A DNA stretch of 64,000 nt from an uncultured Sphaerochaeta sp. (GCF_963676285.1 NZ_OY781063.1:1860001-1924000); one strand, 5' to 3'. Positions 8,141-21,748 are shown, counted from the stretch's first letter. Notes: generated from the letters alone by a model not told the origin. Translations and numbers: made by a program.

Positions 8141-8620
8141 ATGCATGTAACTACAGACAGTTCATTCCTTGAACAACTTACTGCAATAACTGACGGGTGG
8201 GATGGGAGTACGGAAAGACGATATTGTCATCTCTGTAATGTTTCCGCATTGCTTAACCAGCAGCTGGAGAACATCAACTGGGTAGGGTTCTATCTAATGA
8301 CTGAAGACCGGAGAGCACTGGTGCTCGGCCCTTTCCAGGGAAAAGTTGCCTGTACTGATATCAGCCTGGATCGTGGAGTATGTGGACTTGCTGCCCGCTC
8401 AAAAGAGAGTGTAAGGGTGGACGATGTACACACCTTCCCAGGCCACATTGCCTGCGACAGTGCTTCCATGAGTGAATTGGTGGTGCCCTTGGTCAGCAGT
8501 AGTGGTGATGTGGTTGGTGTCTTGGATGTAGATAGTGCCCAAAAAGGACGTTTCTCTGAAGATGACCAACTTCTGTTGGAAGGTGCTGCGAAGATCATTT
8601 GTGAGGCTCTTTGGACTTGA
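8141..8620 (+). CDS. msrC: Free methionine-R-sulfoxide reductase (GAF domain)
   Basis: A single GAF-domain enzyme of 159 residues that reduces free methionine-R-sulfoxide with thioredoxin. The three cysteines used by the family are all present with the E. coli spacing: Cys71 (VACTDIS), Cys81 (GVCGLAA) and Cys105 (HIACDSAS), followed by SELVVPL. It starts 4 bases after the catalytic hydrogenase stop, with AAGGAG upstream, so it appears to be the last gene of the hydrogenase operon. A repair enzyme here may protect an oxygen-sensitive system, but that is inference. Confidence 0.9.
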   Translation: MHVTTDSSFLEQLTAITDGWDGSTERRYCHLCNVSALLNQQLENINWVGFYLMTEDRRALVLGPFQGKVACTDISLDRGVCGLAARSKESVRVDDVHTFPGHIACDSASMSELVVPLVSSSGDVVGVLDVDSAQKGRFSEDDQLLLEGAAKIICEALWT

Positions 8621-8649
8621 CTAATTGCTTCGATGTGAGCATTCTATAG

Positions 8650-8948
8650 TACAAGGCGATGAGAAAGACGAGTAGCCGGCAGCGGATCCACAGAGAGGAC
8701 TTCCTTGGTTGAGAGAGGTCTGGATAGCGCCCGATGAAAACCCCTTTTGAGCTGCAGGTCGAACGTGTTTGCAAGTAGGCTGTGCCGCATACCTGGCGAG
8801 ACAGGTGCAATGAGAGTCTTTCCTGGAGAGAAAACCGGGAAGGGAAGCAAGGTGGAACCGCGGAACATGAGAGCTTTCATGTCTTCGTCCTTGCCGGGAG
8901 TGGAACATGCCACCCGGTAGGGTTGAGGGCATGAAGGCTTTTTTTTGG
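8650..8948 (+). promoter_or_regulatory. T-box leader (threonyl-tRNA sensing) upstream of thrS
   Basis: A classical T-box order is visible. Stem I carries AGTA at 8671-8674, AGAGA at 8692-8696 and a GGTTGAGAG loop region at 8707-8715. The specifier region reads GATGAAAACC with the ACC threonine codon at 8740-8742, followed by TTTTGAGC. The conserved T-box sequence AAGGTGGAACCGCGG is at 8849-8863. A long terminator hairpin with an eight-T run ends at 8946. Uncharged tRNA-Thr should bind the specifier and the T-box bulge and prevent termination, so thrS rises in threonine starvation. The tRNA-Thr at 48869 has the matching GGT anticodon. Confidence 0.95.
8871..8946 (+). terminator. Conditional terminator of the thrS T-box
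   Basis: The 5' arm (GAGCTTTCATG... to GCCGGG) pairs with the 3' arm (CCGGTAGGG... to CATGAAGGCT), directly followed by TTTTTTTT at 8939-8946. The antiterminator would use the T-box sequence at 8849-8863 in place of this stem. Confidence 0.88.
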
Positions 8949-8973
8949 TAATGATGAGAAGTGAGGAGATAGT

Positions 8974-10719
8974 ATGGCAACGGTAGAAGCAGGAGAGAAA
9001 CTCTCCAAGATACGGCATTCAATGGCACATGTGATGGCCGAGGCAGTGCTCGAGATGTTCCCTGATGCACAGATCGCTATCGGTCCTGCGATCGATAATG
9101 GATTCTATTATGATTTTGACCTTCCCAGGCAGTTGGTCACTGAGGACCTTGATGAGATTTCAGAGCGTATGCGCGCGATCATCAAGGAAGATAAGCCATT
9201 TGTAAGGACGGTTGTCAGCCGGAATGAAGCAAAGCAGCGCTTTGCAGGGCAGAAGTACAAGTTGGAACTGCTTGAGGCAATCCCCGAGGATGAGGAAGTG
9301 AGTCTCTATAACCAAGGTGGCTTCACCGACCTCTGTCGTGGTCCCCATGTGGATTCCACCAAGGAGCTTAAGGGAGATGCTTTTAAATTGATGAGCATTG
9401 CCGGAGCTTATTGGAGAGGCAAGGAAACCAATCCCATGCTGACCCGTATCTATGGCACGGCTTGGTCAAATGCCAAGGAGCTGCGTCTCTATCTGCAACA
9501 TCTTGAGGATGTTGAGAAACGGGACCACCGCAAGCTTGGTAAGGAACTTGATCTGTTCAGCTTGCATGAGGAAGCAGGTCCAGGACTTGTCTACTGGCAT
9601 CCAATGGGTGCTCGTATCAGGCAGGCTATCGAAGATTTCTGGCGCAAGGAGCACTATGCCAATGGGTATGAGATGGTATATACCCCCCATCTTGGACGTT
9701 CCTGGCTTTGGGAGACCAGTGGTCACTTGGGATTCTACAAGGAAGGGATGTACCCTCCCATGGAGATGGACAAGAGTGATTACTATGTGAAACCGATGAA
9801 CTGTCCGTTCCATATCATGATTTACAAGAACAGTAAGCACTCCTATCGTGATCTGCCTTTCAGATGGGCAGAGCTGGGTACCGTGTATCGCTATGAAAAG
9901 GCCGGTGCAATGCACGGGCTCATGCGTGTACGAGGATTCACCCAGGATGATGCACACCTGTTTGTCACCCCAGACCAGATGAACGACGAGATCCTGGAGG
10001 TACTCAGGTTCTCGCTGCATATGTTGCACTCCTTCGGGTTTACCGAGATCAATGCATACCTTTCCACGATGCCTGAGAAGGCAGTAGGGGACCCCCAGCG
10101 TTGGGCTGATGCAACCGAGGCTCTCCGGAAAGCCATAGAGACAGAAGGGTTGGCATATGAGGTTGATGAGGGAGGCGGCGCGTTCTATGGTCCGAAGATT
10201 GATCTGAAGATCAAGGATGCAATCGGCCGCGAGTGGCAGCTTTCCACAGTGCAGTTCGATTTCAATGAACCTGAACGGTTTGACATGACCTTTGTGGACA
10301 AGGATGGTGTTGAGAAGCGTCCGTACATGATCCACCGTGCTCTCCTTGGTTCCATTGAGCGGTTCTTTGGGGTGCTTATCGAGCACTATGCTGGAGCCTT
10401 CCCGCCCTGGCTTGCTCCTGAACAGATCAAGGTCATCCCAGTCGGAGAGACATTCTTTGACTATGCTAAGAGCTTGGAGAAGAGACTCCGCAGTGAAGGC
10501 TTCCGTGTTTCTGCTGATCTTGGGGATGACAGGATGAATGCGAAAATTCGTAACGCACAGAAGCTGAAGATACCGTACATGGTGATCATTGGCGAACGTG
10601 AGATGGAGAATGATCAGGTTTCTGTACGCCTGAGAAGCGGTAAGCAGGAGAATGGCCTTACAACCCAAGCTTTCATCGACATGGTGAGAGAGAAGGTTGA
10701 AAGCAAGGAACAGCTGTAG
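8974..10719 (+). CDS. thrS: Threonine--tRNA ligase, lacking the TGS domain
   Basis: Attaches threonine to tRNA-Thr. The 581-residue protein starts directly with the editing domain (HSMAH at 15-19, later CRGPHV), followed by the class II catalytic core (MNCPFH with the zinc cysteine, the RGFTQDDAH motif, and HRALLGSIERF) and an anticodon-binding domain. The usual N-terminal TGS domain of about 60 residues (E. coli has 642 residues in all) is missing, and there is no room for it because the T-box terminator ends 27 bases upstream. Some other spirochaetes have a ThrRS of similar length. It is controlled by the T-box leader. Confidence 0.95.
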   Translation: MATVEAGEKLSKIRHSMAHVMAEAVLEMFPDAQIAIGPAIDNGFYYDFDLPRQLVTEDLDEISERMRAIIKEDKPFVRTVVSRNEAKQRFAGQKYKLELLEAIPEDEEVSLYNQGGFTDLCRGPHVDSTKELKGDAFKLMSIAGAYWRGKETNPMLTRIYGTAWSNAKELRLYLQHLEDVEKRDHRKLGKELDLFSLHEEAGPGLVYWHPMGARIRQAIEDFWRKEHYANGYEMVYTPHLGRSWLWETSGHLGFYKEGMYPPMEMDKSDYYVKPMNCPFHIMIYKNSKHSYRDLPFRWAELGTVYRYEKAGAMHGLMRVRGFTQDDAHLFVTPDQMNDEILEVLRFSLHMLHSFGFTEINAYLSTMPEKAVGDPQRWADATEALRKAIETEGLAYEVDEGGGAFYGPKIDLKIKDAIGREWQLSTVQFDFNEPERFDMTFVDKDGVEKRPYMIHRALLGSIERFFGVLIEHYAGAFPPWLAPEQIKVIPVGETFFDYAKSLEKRLRSEGFRVSADLGDDRMNAKIRNAQKLKIPYMVIIGEREMENDQVSVRLRSGKQENGLTTQAFIDMVREKVESKEQL

Positions 10720-10740
10720 TACAGAAGAGCATGTAACACA

Positions 10741-10768
10741 GAGAGCCGGATAACTCCGGCTCTCGATT
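10741..10768 (+). terminator. Terminator-like hairpin after thrS
   Basis: A perfect 10-bp stem GAGAGCCGGA / TCCGGCTCTC with a 4-base loop, followed by only GATTT. It lies between thrS and the carboxypeptidase gene. The short T-run makes it a weak terminator or a processing hairpin. Confidence 0.55.
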
Positions 10769-10784
10769 TCAGTTGGAGGTATCA

Positions 10785-12281
10785 ATGACACAGAGAGAAG
10801 CATATAAGCGTTTGGTTGAACTCGATCACCAGATTGTATTGATAGATCATATGGAGGCAACGCTATCCTGGGACCAGGAAATCTCACTCTCTCCCTTGGG
10901 ATTGGAAGAGCGGTCGGAACAACTGGGTTATCTTGCCCAGCTTCGACACGACTTGGCAAGTTCCTCAGAAATGGGGGATGTGTTGGCACATCTTGAGGGA
11001 GTGAATGATGCATCAGATGTGGAACGTGGGCTGATCAGGATCAGGAGACGAGAGTACGAGAAGATGAAAAAGCTCCCTGCCAACTTGGTGCGTTCAATAT
11101 CTGAACAAGGGGCAAGAGCACATAACAGTTGGGTTGCAGCCCGTCAGGCAGGCACCTGGTCGCTTTTCTCTGGTGATTTAGCTTCCATGGTTGCATTAGT
11201 TCGAGAGAAAGCTGCATTGCTCAAACAGGAGGGAGGGTGTCTCTATGATGGATTGCTCCAGGAGTTTGAGGAGGGGATGAGGACCGACCAGGTCGCCAAG
11301 CTTTTTACTGAGATCAAGGCTCCTTTGATCTCGCTGGTGGACCGGCTTGCCTCAAAGACCGTGGATACAGGATTTCTCTATGGTACATACCCAATTGAAC
11401 AGCAACAGATATTTGCGAATGAGGTGTTGAAGGCAATGCAGTTTGACTTCCAGAGGGGGAGTTGTGCCGTCTCAGTGCATCCATTTACCACTACCATCGG
11501 TTCTGATGATATTCGGATCACCACCCGCTATACTGATCCTTCGGTGATGGACAGTTTTAGTTCCACTGTTCATGAGGGTGGGCATGCTCTGTATGAGATG
11601 GGTGCCTCGAGTTCAATCCTGAAGGGGACCAGCTTGGCTTCTGGGGCTTCTCTTGGAATGCATGAATCGCAGAGCAGGCTTTGGGAAAACATGATCGCAA
11701 AGAGTCCTGAGTTCTGGCAGTACTACTATCCCCGGTTCAAAGAGCTCTTCCCTGCACAGACTGCAGGCGTTTCCCTGGATCAGTTTGTTCGTGCGATCAA
11801 CAAAGTGGAGAGAACTCCTATCAGGGTAAATGCTGACGAGGTCAGCTACAGCCTGCATGTCATGCTTCGCTTTAATCTGGAACAGATGATTATCAATGGA
11901 GATATCTCCATTGAAGAGGTTCCTGAAGCATGGAATGAGGAACACCGCTCACTCTTGGGTTTCACGCCTGCAACGATCAAGGAAGGGGTGCTGCAGGATG
12001 TCCATTGGAGTAGTGGTGATTTCGGGTATTTCCCAACCTATGCCCTGGGAAATCTCTATGGAGCACAGATTTGGGAGAAAGTGAAAGAAGATCTGCCTGT
12101 TTCTTCCTTATTGCAAAGTGGAAATCTGAAGGCCATCAGTGATTATCTAAAAACTTCAATCTATGAACGTGGAGCGGTCAATACCGGCCTTGAAACGCTG
12201 GAGAAGGTAACCAACAGAGGTCTTGACGCGAGTTTGTTCACAAGCTACCTTGAAGACAAATTCAGCCGCTTGTTCGGCTAA
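10785..12281 (+). CDS. Carboxypeptidase Taq family (M32) metallopeptidase
   Basis: A zinc carboxypeptidase of the M32 family that trims amino acids from peptide C-termini in the cytosol. With the ATG at 10785 (GGAGGT 4 bases upstream; a TTG at 10773 is possible but lies upstream of that site) it has 498 residues, normal for the family. The zinc motif HEGGH is at 263-267 within STVHEGGHALYEMG, followed by GMHESQSRLWEN with the third ligand Glu, and the C-terminal YALGNLYGAQ motif. pgsA follows after 12 bases. Confidence 0.93.
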   Translation: MTQREAYKRLVELDHQIVLIDHMEATLSWDQEISLSPLGLEERSEQLGYLAQLRHDLASSSEMGDVLAHLEGVNDASDVERGLIRIRRREYEKMKKLPANLVRSISEQGARAHNSWVAARQAGTWSLFSGDLASMVALVREKAALLKQEGGCLYDGLLQEFEEGMRTDQVAKLFTEIKAPLISLVDRLASKTVDTGFLYGTYPIEQQQIFANEVLKAMQFDFQRGSCAVSVHPFTTTIGSDDIRITTRYTDPSVMDSFSSTVHEGGHALYEMGASSSILKGTSLASGASLGMHESQSRLWENMIAKSPEFWQYYYPRFKELFPAQTAGVSLDQFVRAINKVERTPIRVNADEVSYSLHVMLRFNLEQMIINGDISIEEVPEAWNEEHRSLLGFTPATIKEGVLQDVHWSSGDFGYFPTYALGNLYGAQIWEKVKEDLPVSSLLQSGNLKAISDYLKTSIYERGAVNTGLETLEKVTNRGLDASLFTSYLEDKFSRLFG

Positions 12282-12293
12282 TGAGAGGTCCGT

Positions 12294-12890
12294 ATGAATA
12301 TTCCGAATAAGCTTACTGTGTCGCGGCTGATTATGGCGCCGCTGTTCTTCATTGCGTTTCATCTTGGCTCATGGTTCGGACCTTCCTTCCAGGATGCTGC
12401 ATCCATACTTACACTTGTCCTTTGGGCTCTGACTGAGCTGACCGATCTTTTGGATGGCCAGATAGCAAGAAGCAAGAATTTAGTGACTGACTTAGGTAAG
12501 GTGATGGACCCCTTTGCTGACACTTTCAGTAGGCTGACGTACTTTGTCTGCCTTTCTGGAGCAGGCATCATGCCTCTTTGGACCTTTATCCTGATTATGT
12601 GGCGTGAATTCTCCATTCTGTTTGTCAGGATGTTGATGATGGGAAAAGGAAAGCCAGTGGCTGCAAATATCTGGGGGAAGAGCAAGGCAGTATTGTATGC
12701 GGTAAGTGGGGCTTTGGGTATCCTCTACATTGCGTTGGGTAACTGGGTTGGTGAATCCTCATTGCTCCAGATGATGCGTCCTGTAGTCACAGGGGTTTTC
12801 GTATTGGCTGCTTTGGCTGCTGTGATGTCCTTCCTGACCTATATCAAGGCTATTATCCGTGATGGTAGTCTCTCCTCCATGAGTCGTTGA
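12294..12890 (+). CDS. pgsA: CDP-diacylglycerol--glycerol-3-phosphate 3-phosphatidyltransferase
   Basis: An integral membrane enzyme of 198 residues that makes phosphatidylglycerol phosphate. The CDP-alcohol phosphotransferase signature is complete: DGQIARSKNLVTDLGKVMDPFAD (about residues 49-72). Several hydrophobic helices cover most of the rest. It starts 12 bases after the M32 peptidase, with AGAGG upstream, and its stop overlaps the start region of the HAD phosphatase. Other CDP-alcohol transferases share the motif, but length and N-terminus (MNIPNKLTVSRL) match PgsA best. Confidence 0.9.
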   Translation: MNIPNKLTVSRLIMAPLFFIAFHLGSWFGPSFQDAASILTLVLWALTELTDLLDGQIARSKNLVTDLGKVMDPFADTFSRLTYFVCLSGAGIMPLWTFILIMWREFSILFVRMLMMGKGKPVAANIWGKSKAVLYAVSGALGILYIALGNWVGESSLLQMMRPVVTGVFVLAALAAVMSFLTYIKAIIRDGSLSSMSR

Positions 12891-12892
12891 GT

Positions 12893-13681
12893 ATGCAACC
12901 TTTGGAAAACCTCTCACAAACGATAGCAAGAAAGATAAGATTCCTGCTAACCGATGTTGATGACACCATCACTACCAACGGAAAATTGCGTCCGGCTGCC
13001 TTGGATGCCTTGTATAGACTTGAGAATGCAGGAATTAGGACCATCTGTGTAACTGGTGGTTCAGCCGGTTGGGGAGATACCTATCTGCGCCAATGGCCGG
13101 TAGAGGCAGTGTTGAGCGAGAGCGGAGCTGTTTGTCTCTATCGAGAGAACGGTGCGATTCGTCATTTTGTACACCCTTCAATAGTGCAGGAAGGGTATCA
13201 AAAACGAGTACAGGCGATGATTCAGCGGGTGCTTTCCTCTGTCGATGGAGCCAAGGTGTCCAGCGATCAATTTGCACGAATATTCGATGTGGCTTTTGAT
13301 CATGGAAGTGAACCCCCGTTTCTATCTGAGGATGGAATTGCGAAAATTGTTGAGATCTGTAAGGACATGGGGGCTGGTACAGCCGTCAGTTCAATACATG
13401 TGAATGCTTGGTTTGGTTCTTTTGATAAATACGAAGGCTCAAAAGCTTTTTTTGCTCAGGTGCTTGGTCTCGATGAGCAGGAAATGCTTGATACCGGTTG
13501 TTACTGCGGGGATGCCCCTAATGATCAGGTGATGTTTTCCCGTTTTCCAGTGAGTTTTGGGGTTGGGAATATAAAAAAACGAGCTGAATCGATGCAGTTT
13601 TTACCGGCATTTATTGCAAAAAATGAAGGTGGAGAAGGTTTTGCTGAGATCGTTGACGCTCTACTTGCCAAGCGGCAGTAA
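12893..13681 (+). CDS. HAD-superfamily hydrolase (class IIB type phosphatase)
   Basis: A phosphatase-like protein of 262 residues from the ATG at 12893; a TTG at 12887 overlapping the pgsA stop is the alternative. HAD motif I is DVDDT near residue 22, motif II is VTGGSA, and motif IV is CGDAPND near residue 206. The cap and the overall layout resemble sugar-phosphate phosphatases (Cof, mannosyl-3-phosphoglycerate or trehalose-6-phosphate types). The substrate cannot be told from sequence. No ribosome binding site is clear, so translation is probably coupled to pgsA. Confidence 0.82.
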   Translation: MQPLENLSQTIARKIRFLLTDVDDTITTNGKLRPAALDALYRLENAGIRTICVTGGSAGWGDTYLRQWPVEAVLSESGAVCLYRENGAIRHFVHPSIVQEGYQKRVQAMIQRVLSSVDGAKVSSDQFARIFDVAFDHGSEPPFLSEDGIAKIVEICKDMGAGTAVSSIHVNAWFGSFDKYEGSKAFFAQVLGLDEQEMLDTGCYCGDAPNDQVMFSRFPVSFGVGNIKKRAESMQFLPAFIAKNEGGEGFAEIVDALLAKRQ

Positions 13682-13710
13682 GTTTTGTGAAAAATCTTTG
13701 AATAGAACGC

Positions 13711-13740
13711 TTGACACTATGAGAGGTCTTTTGCTATGTT
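13711..13740 (+). promoter_or_regulatory. Promoter of rRNA operon A
   Basis: TTGACA at 13711-13716 and TATGTT at 13735-13740 with 18 bases between. It lies 250 bases before 16S. The stretch 13741-13989 is the transcribed leader; it contains a GGAAGC...GGGCTTCC stem (13864-13881) and from 13874 on is identical to the operon B leader. Confidence 0.75.
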
Positions 13741-13873
13741 ATCGGAGCACGCTAAATGACACTAAGTCGTAAGCGAGCAGATTTTTGACAGACATATGAG
13801 AGAAGAGAAGAGAAGATATACCGCGAGATGATTGCCGTTTACGGCCGTTGATCAAGCGGGTTAGGAAGCTTTA

Positions 13874-15616
<1,743 letters not shown>

Positions 15617-15664
15617 CTATTGCTTCCTTTTCTTTTCTTCTCTTCTCTGATATGTTCGTTATAC

Positions 15665-15738
15665 GGGACTGTAGCTCAGGTGGTTAGAGCGCGTGCCTGA
15701 TAAGCACGAGGTCATAAGTTCAAGTCTTATCAGTCCCA
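15665..15738 (+). tRNA. tRNA-Ile (GAT)
   Basis: A 74-nt cloverleaf in the 16S-23S spacer of operon A. Acceptor GGGACTG pairs with CAGTCCC, the anticodon loop is CTGATAA with GAT at 15699-15701, and the T loop is TTCAAGT. CCA is not encoded. Operon B carries tRNA-Ala at the same place instead. Confidence 0.96.
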
Positions 15739-15826
15739 TTTTCAGTTGCTCAGGCAACTGGTTTTTTTACAGTGCATTTGCTAGGAATAGCAGATCAATA
15801 TAGCGCAGGGATTGGAAGAATGATAT

Positions 15827-18765
<2,939 letters not shown>

Positions 18766-18837
18766 ATATCATTATTCCAATCCCATGGGCTGCCAAGGCC
18801 GGTCGTGCGAGGTCCCTCGCGCTCCCAGGCGTTGGCC

Positions 18838-18953
<116 letters not shown>

Positions 18954-19042
18954 CCTTTTTTGCTTTTTTGCTTGTTCTTACAGTTTTATTGGACTGCCAA
19001 GACTCGTTGCATGTGAAGACCTGCAACCAAGTGTTGGAATTG

Positions 19043-19156
<114 letters not shown>

Positions 19157-19201
19157 TTTTTCTTTTTTCAATATACAGAAATGTGTTACGATTTGTACCA
19201 T

Positions 19202-19247
19202 ATGGGATCAATACGGTTCATTTGGTACAAAGGAATGCAGAATCTGC
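19202..19247 (+). pseudogene. MFS transporter, N-terminal fragment cut by IS66
   Basis: The first 15 codons of a membrane transporter (MGSIRFIWYKGMQNL) lie directly before the IS66 left end. An in-frame ATG at 19181 could add 7 residues. Removing IS66 and one copy of its 8-bp duplication joins this frame exactly to the fragment at 21854, giving one uninterrupted frame of 382 residues. The fragment starts only some 45 bases after the second 5S gene, with no clear promoter or ribosome binding site between. Confidence 0.85.
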
Positions 19248-19316
19248 GTAAGCGTAATCTCGTCGGTCCTATGAAATGGTAACCACCTTCTGCACAATGA
19301 TGGGCAGGAGGAAGCG

Positions 19317-19634
19317 ATGAACGACAGACGCAACCAATACTGCAAGATCAATGTTTCCGGGAGGAACCCTTCCCCAAAGGAAGCACAGGACTATGTATAC
19401 AACGTCCAGGGATATCCCAGGGAGAAGACCGAGGAAGGGTTCTTCGAGGTGAAGAGCTCCTCGTATTCCGAGCGCCCAGCACCGACCTTCACCCAGGAAC
19501 CACTGGGCCCGGCCAAGAAGGGCGGGATCACGATCACCTTTGCCAACAAGGTATCGGTGACCATGCATGCCGGGTTCTCGGGCAGGGACCTATGGACCTG
19601 CCTCTCCATCCTGGAGGCCAGCCATGTTGTTTGA
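19317..19634 (+). CDS. tnpA: IS66 accessory protein TnpA
   Basis: 105 residues, preceded by GGAGGAAG. The C-terminal half (GGITITFANKVSVTMHAGFSGRDLWTCLSILEA) follows the pattern seen at the end of IS66 TnpA proteins; the N-terminal half is not obviously helix-turn-helix. Its stop lies 11 bases inside tnpB, so translation is coupled. The identification leans on the element context. Confidence 0.8.
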   Translation: MNDRRNQYCKINVSGRNPSPKEAQDYVYNVQGYPREKTEEGFFEVKSSSYSERPAPTFTQEPLGPAKKGGITITFANKVSVTMHAGFSGRDLWTCLSILEASHVV

Positions 19635-19971
19635 CACCAAAGGCTACAGGCTGTACCTGAGGCCTGGTCATGTCGATTTCCGTAAGGGGTCCCATGCATT
19701 AGCCCTGCTGGTGGAGCAGGAAATGGAGCTCTCCCCCTTCGACAAGTGCATGTTCCTCTTCTGCTCAAGACACCGTGACAAGATCAAGATCCTGCTGTGG
19801 GAGGACAATGGTTTCTGGCTGTTGCAGAAGAACCTCCAGAAGGGCAGGTTCCCCTGGCCCAGGAGCATGGAGAGGGCAAGGGCCATCTCCAATGACCAGC
19901 TCATCATGCTGCTCTCGGGCATCGACTGCTGGAACCTTTTGCCGGTGCTCAGGTACGAGTCCATGGGGTGA
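19624..19971 (+). CDS. tnpB: IS66 accessory protein TnpB (Orf2)
   Basis: 115 residues from the ATG at 19624, inside the end of tnpA. It shows the family signature: LRPGHVDFRKGSHALALLV at the start and KILLWEDNGFWLLQKNLQKGRFPWP in the middle. TnpB is needed for IS66 transposition, but its biochemical role is not settled. The length is normal. Confidence 0.93.
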   Translation: MLFDTKGYRLYLRPGHVDFRKGSHALALLVEQEMELSPFDKCMFLFCSRHRDKIKILLWEDNGFWLLQKNLQKGRFPWPRSMERARAISNDQLIMLLSGIDCWNLLPVLRYESMG

Positions 19972-20062
19972 TAAATATCACCTAAATTCTTTCAATGCAT
20001 TGCATTAAATACTCTTTTCTGATATAATTCCCATATAATTAAACGGTATGGGAGACATACAG

Positions 20063-21748
20063 ATGAGCGAGCGTGAACAGGAACTTGAGAGACGGGTGCA
20101 GATGCTGGAGAACCAGCTATCAGAGACGCAGGACCAGCTCTCCCATGTCCGTATGCAACTGGCCGAAGGCCAGGATGCCTACTCACAGCTCAGGAGCCAG
20201 CACGACCAGTTGCTCGAGCGCATCGCCCTGCTCACCGCCCGCAAGTTCTGCCCCTCATCCGAGACTTCCGGCCAGCTCAATCTTTTCGACGAGGCCGAGG
20301 TGGGGGTTCCCACAGCAGAGGAGATCGAGGAAGAGAGACAGCAGGAGAAAGCGGATACCGGCAACAAGAAAAAGCGCAGGCACACCATTCTCAGCGTCCC
20401 TGCAAACACCCCAACCATTGTCCGCTTCCATGCACTCTCCGATGAAAACAAGGATTGCAGGCGCTGTGGCACCACCCTCGAGGTGACCGGCACCAAGACC
20501 ATCAACCGGCTGGTGAGGATCCCCGCCACCATGGTGGTGGTCCAGGATGTGTATGAGCAGGCTGCCTGCCCCAGTTGCGAGGCTGACACCGGAAGCGGCG
20601 AGACCAACCTGGTCACCGAGCCCTCCACTGCATTGCTCCCATCCTCGATGGCGGACAGCTCGCTGGTAGCCTCGGTGGTGAGCCGCAAGTTCTGCGACCA
20701 CCTTCCCCTCTACCGGCAATCGGAAATGTTCACTCGCGAGGGTTTGCCGCTTTCGAGGCAGACACTCTCCTCCTGGGTGGTCGAGGCCGGAAAGGCATTG
20801 GAGCCGTTGGGAAGGAGCCTGGGCAAAGCAGTGCTTTCCAGCCCGATGGTGGGGATGGATGAGACCAGGGTTCAGGTGCTTCATGAACCGGGGCGGAAGG
20901 CAACCGACAAGTCCTGCATGGTGGTGCAGGTCGGGACTTCCAAGACACGCAAGGCAATCCTGTTCACCTATCGCACGGGCAACAGCGGCAAGGAACTTTC
21001 CCCCTTGATCGAAGGCTACCGGGGCATCCTGCAAACGGATGGCCTGCAGCAATACATTCCCATAGGAAAGGGCACCGGGATCACCCATCTGTTGTGTTGG
21101 GCCCATGCCCGCCGTCGCTTCGCAGAGATTGTGAAGGCGAACCCCAAGGCGCAAAAGGCGAAAAAAGCCGTCACCCTGATAGGGAACCTTTACCATGCCG
21201 ACAACCAGGTCAGGGAGCGATGGCTTGCAGGCGAGCTGGATGATGAAGCGTTCGTCGAGCAGCGCGCCACAGCAGCCAGGGAACCCCTGGCCGAACTGAG
21301 GGAGTTCCTTGACAGGAATGCAGGCATCCCGCCGAAAACCGAGCTCGGCAAGGCCTTTGAATATACCACCAGCCATTGGGATGGACTGGTCCGTTATTGC
21401 AACCATGCGCTTGCCCGTCTCGACAACAACGAGGTCGAGGCAAAGATCAGGCCATTCTCGATTGGAAGGAGCAACTGGCTGTTTGCCAACACCGTGAATG
21501 GTGCAAAGGCTTCCGCTCTGCTGTTCAGCCTGGTGGAAAGTGCAAAGGCAAACAACATCAATCCTGAGGATTATCTGTACCTGGTGATGGAAAAGGCCCC
21601 GGGATGCACTTCTGAAGAAGACTGGGAAGGCTTGCTTCCCTGGAACATCCCCATGGAAGAGGCAAGGCCTCTCAGGGAGTTCCTGCTCAGCGCCAAGCCT
21701 GACCCAAACAGGACTGAACCCTACATGCTGAGAGGAAAGTCCATCTAG
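20063..21748 (+). CDS. tnpC: IS66 transposase TnpC
   Basis: The DDE transposase of the element, 561 residues from the ATG at 20063, chosen because GGGAGA lies 7 bases upstream (20048 is an in-frame alternative). An N-terminal coiled coil (about 1-55, leucine and glutamine rich) is followed by a zinc-finger-like CRRCG...CPSCE region and the catalytic domain with VGMDETRVQV, the LQTDGLQQY block, CWAHARRRF and LDNNEVEAKIRPFSIGRSNWLF. No frameshift or internal stop was seen, so it should be active. Confidence 0.96.
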   Translation: MSEREQELERRVQMLENQLSETQDQLSHVRMQLAEGQDAYSQLRSQHDQLLERIALLTARKFCPSSETSGQLNLFDEAEVGVPTAEEIEEERQQEKADTGNKKKRRHTILSVPANTPTIVRFHALSDENKDCRRCGTTLEVTGTKTINRLVRIPATMVVVQDVYEQAACPSCEADTGSGETNLVTEPSTALLPSSMADSSLVASVVSRKFCDHLPLYRQSEMFTREGLPLSRQTLSSWVVEAGKALEPLGRSLGKAVLSSPMVGMDETRVQVLHEPGRKATDKSCMVVQVGTSKTRKAILFTYRTGNSGKELSPLIEGYRGILQTDGLQQYIPIGKGTGITHLLCWAHARRRFAEIVKANPKAQKAKKAVTLIGNLYHADNQVRERWLAGELDDEAFVEQRATAAREPLAELREFLDRNAGIPPKTELGKAFEYTTSHWDGLVRYCNHALARLDNNEVEAKIRPFSIGRSNWLFANTVNGAKASALLFSLVESAKANNINPEDYLYLVMEKAPGCTSEEDWEGLLPWNIPMEEARPLREFLLSAKPDPNRTEPYMLRGKSI

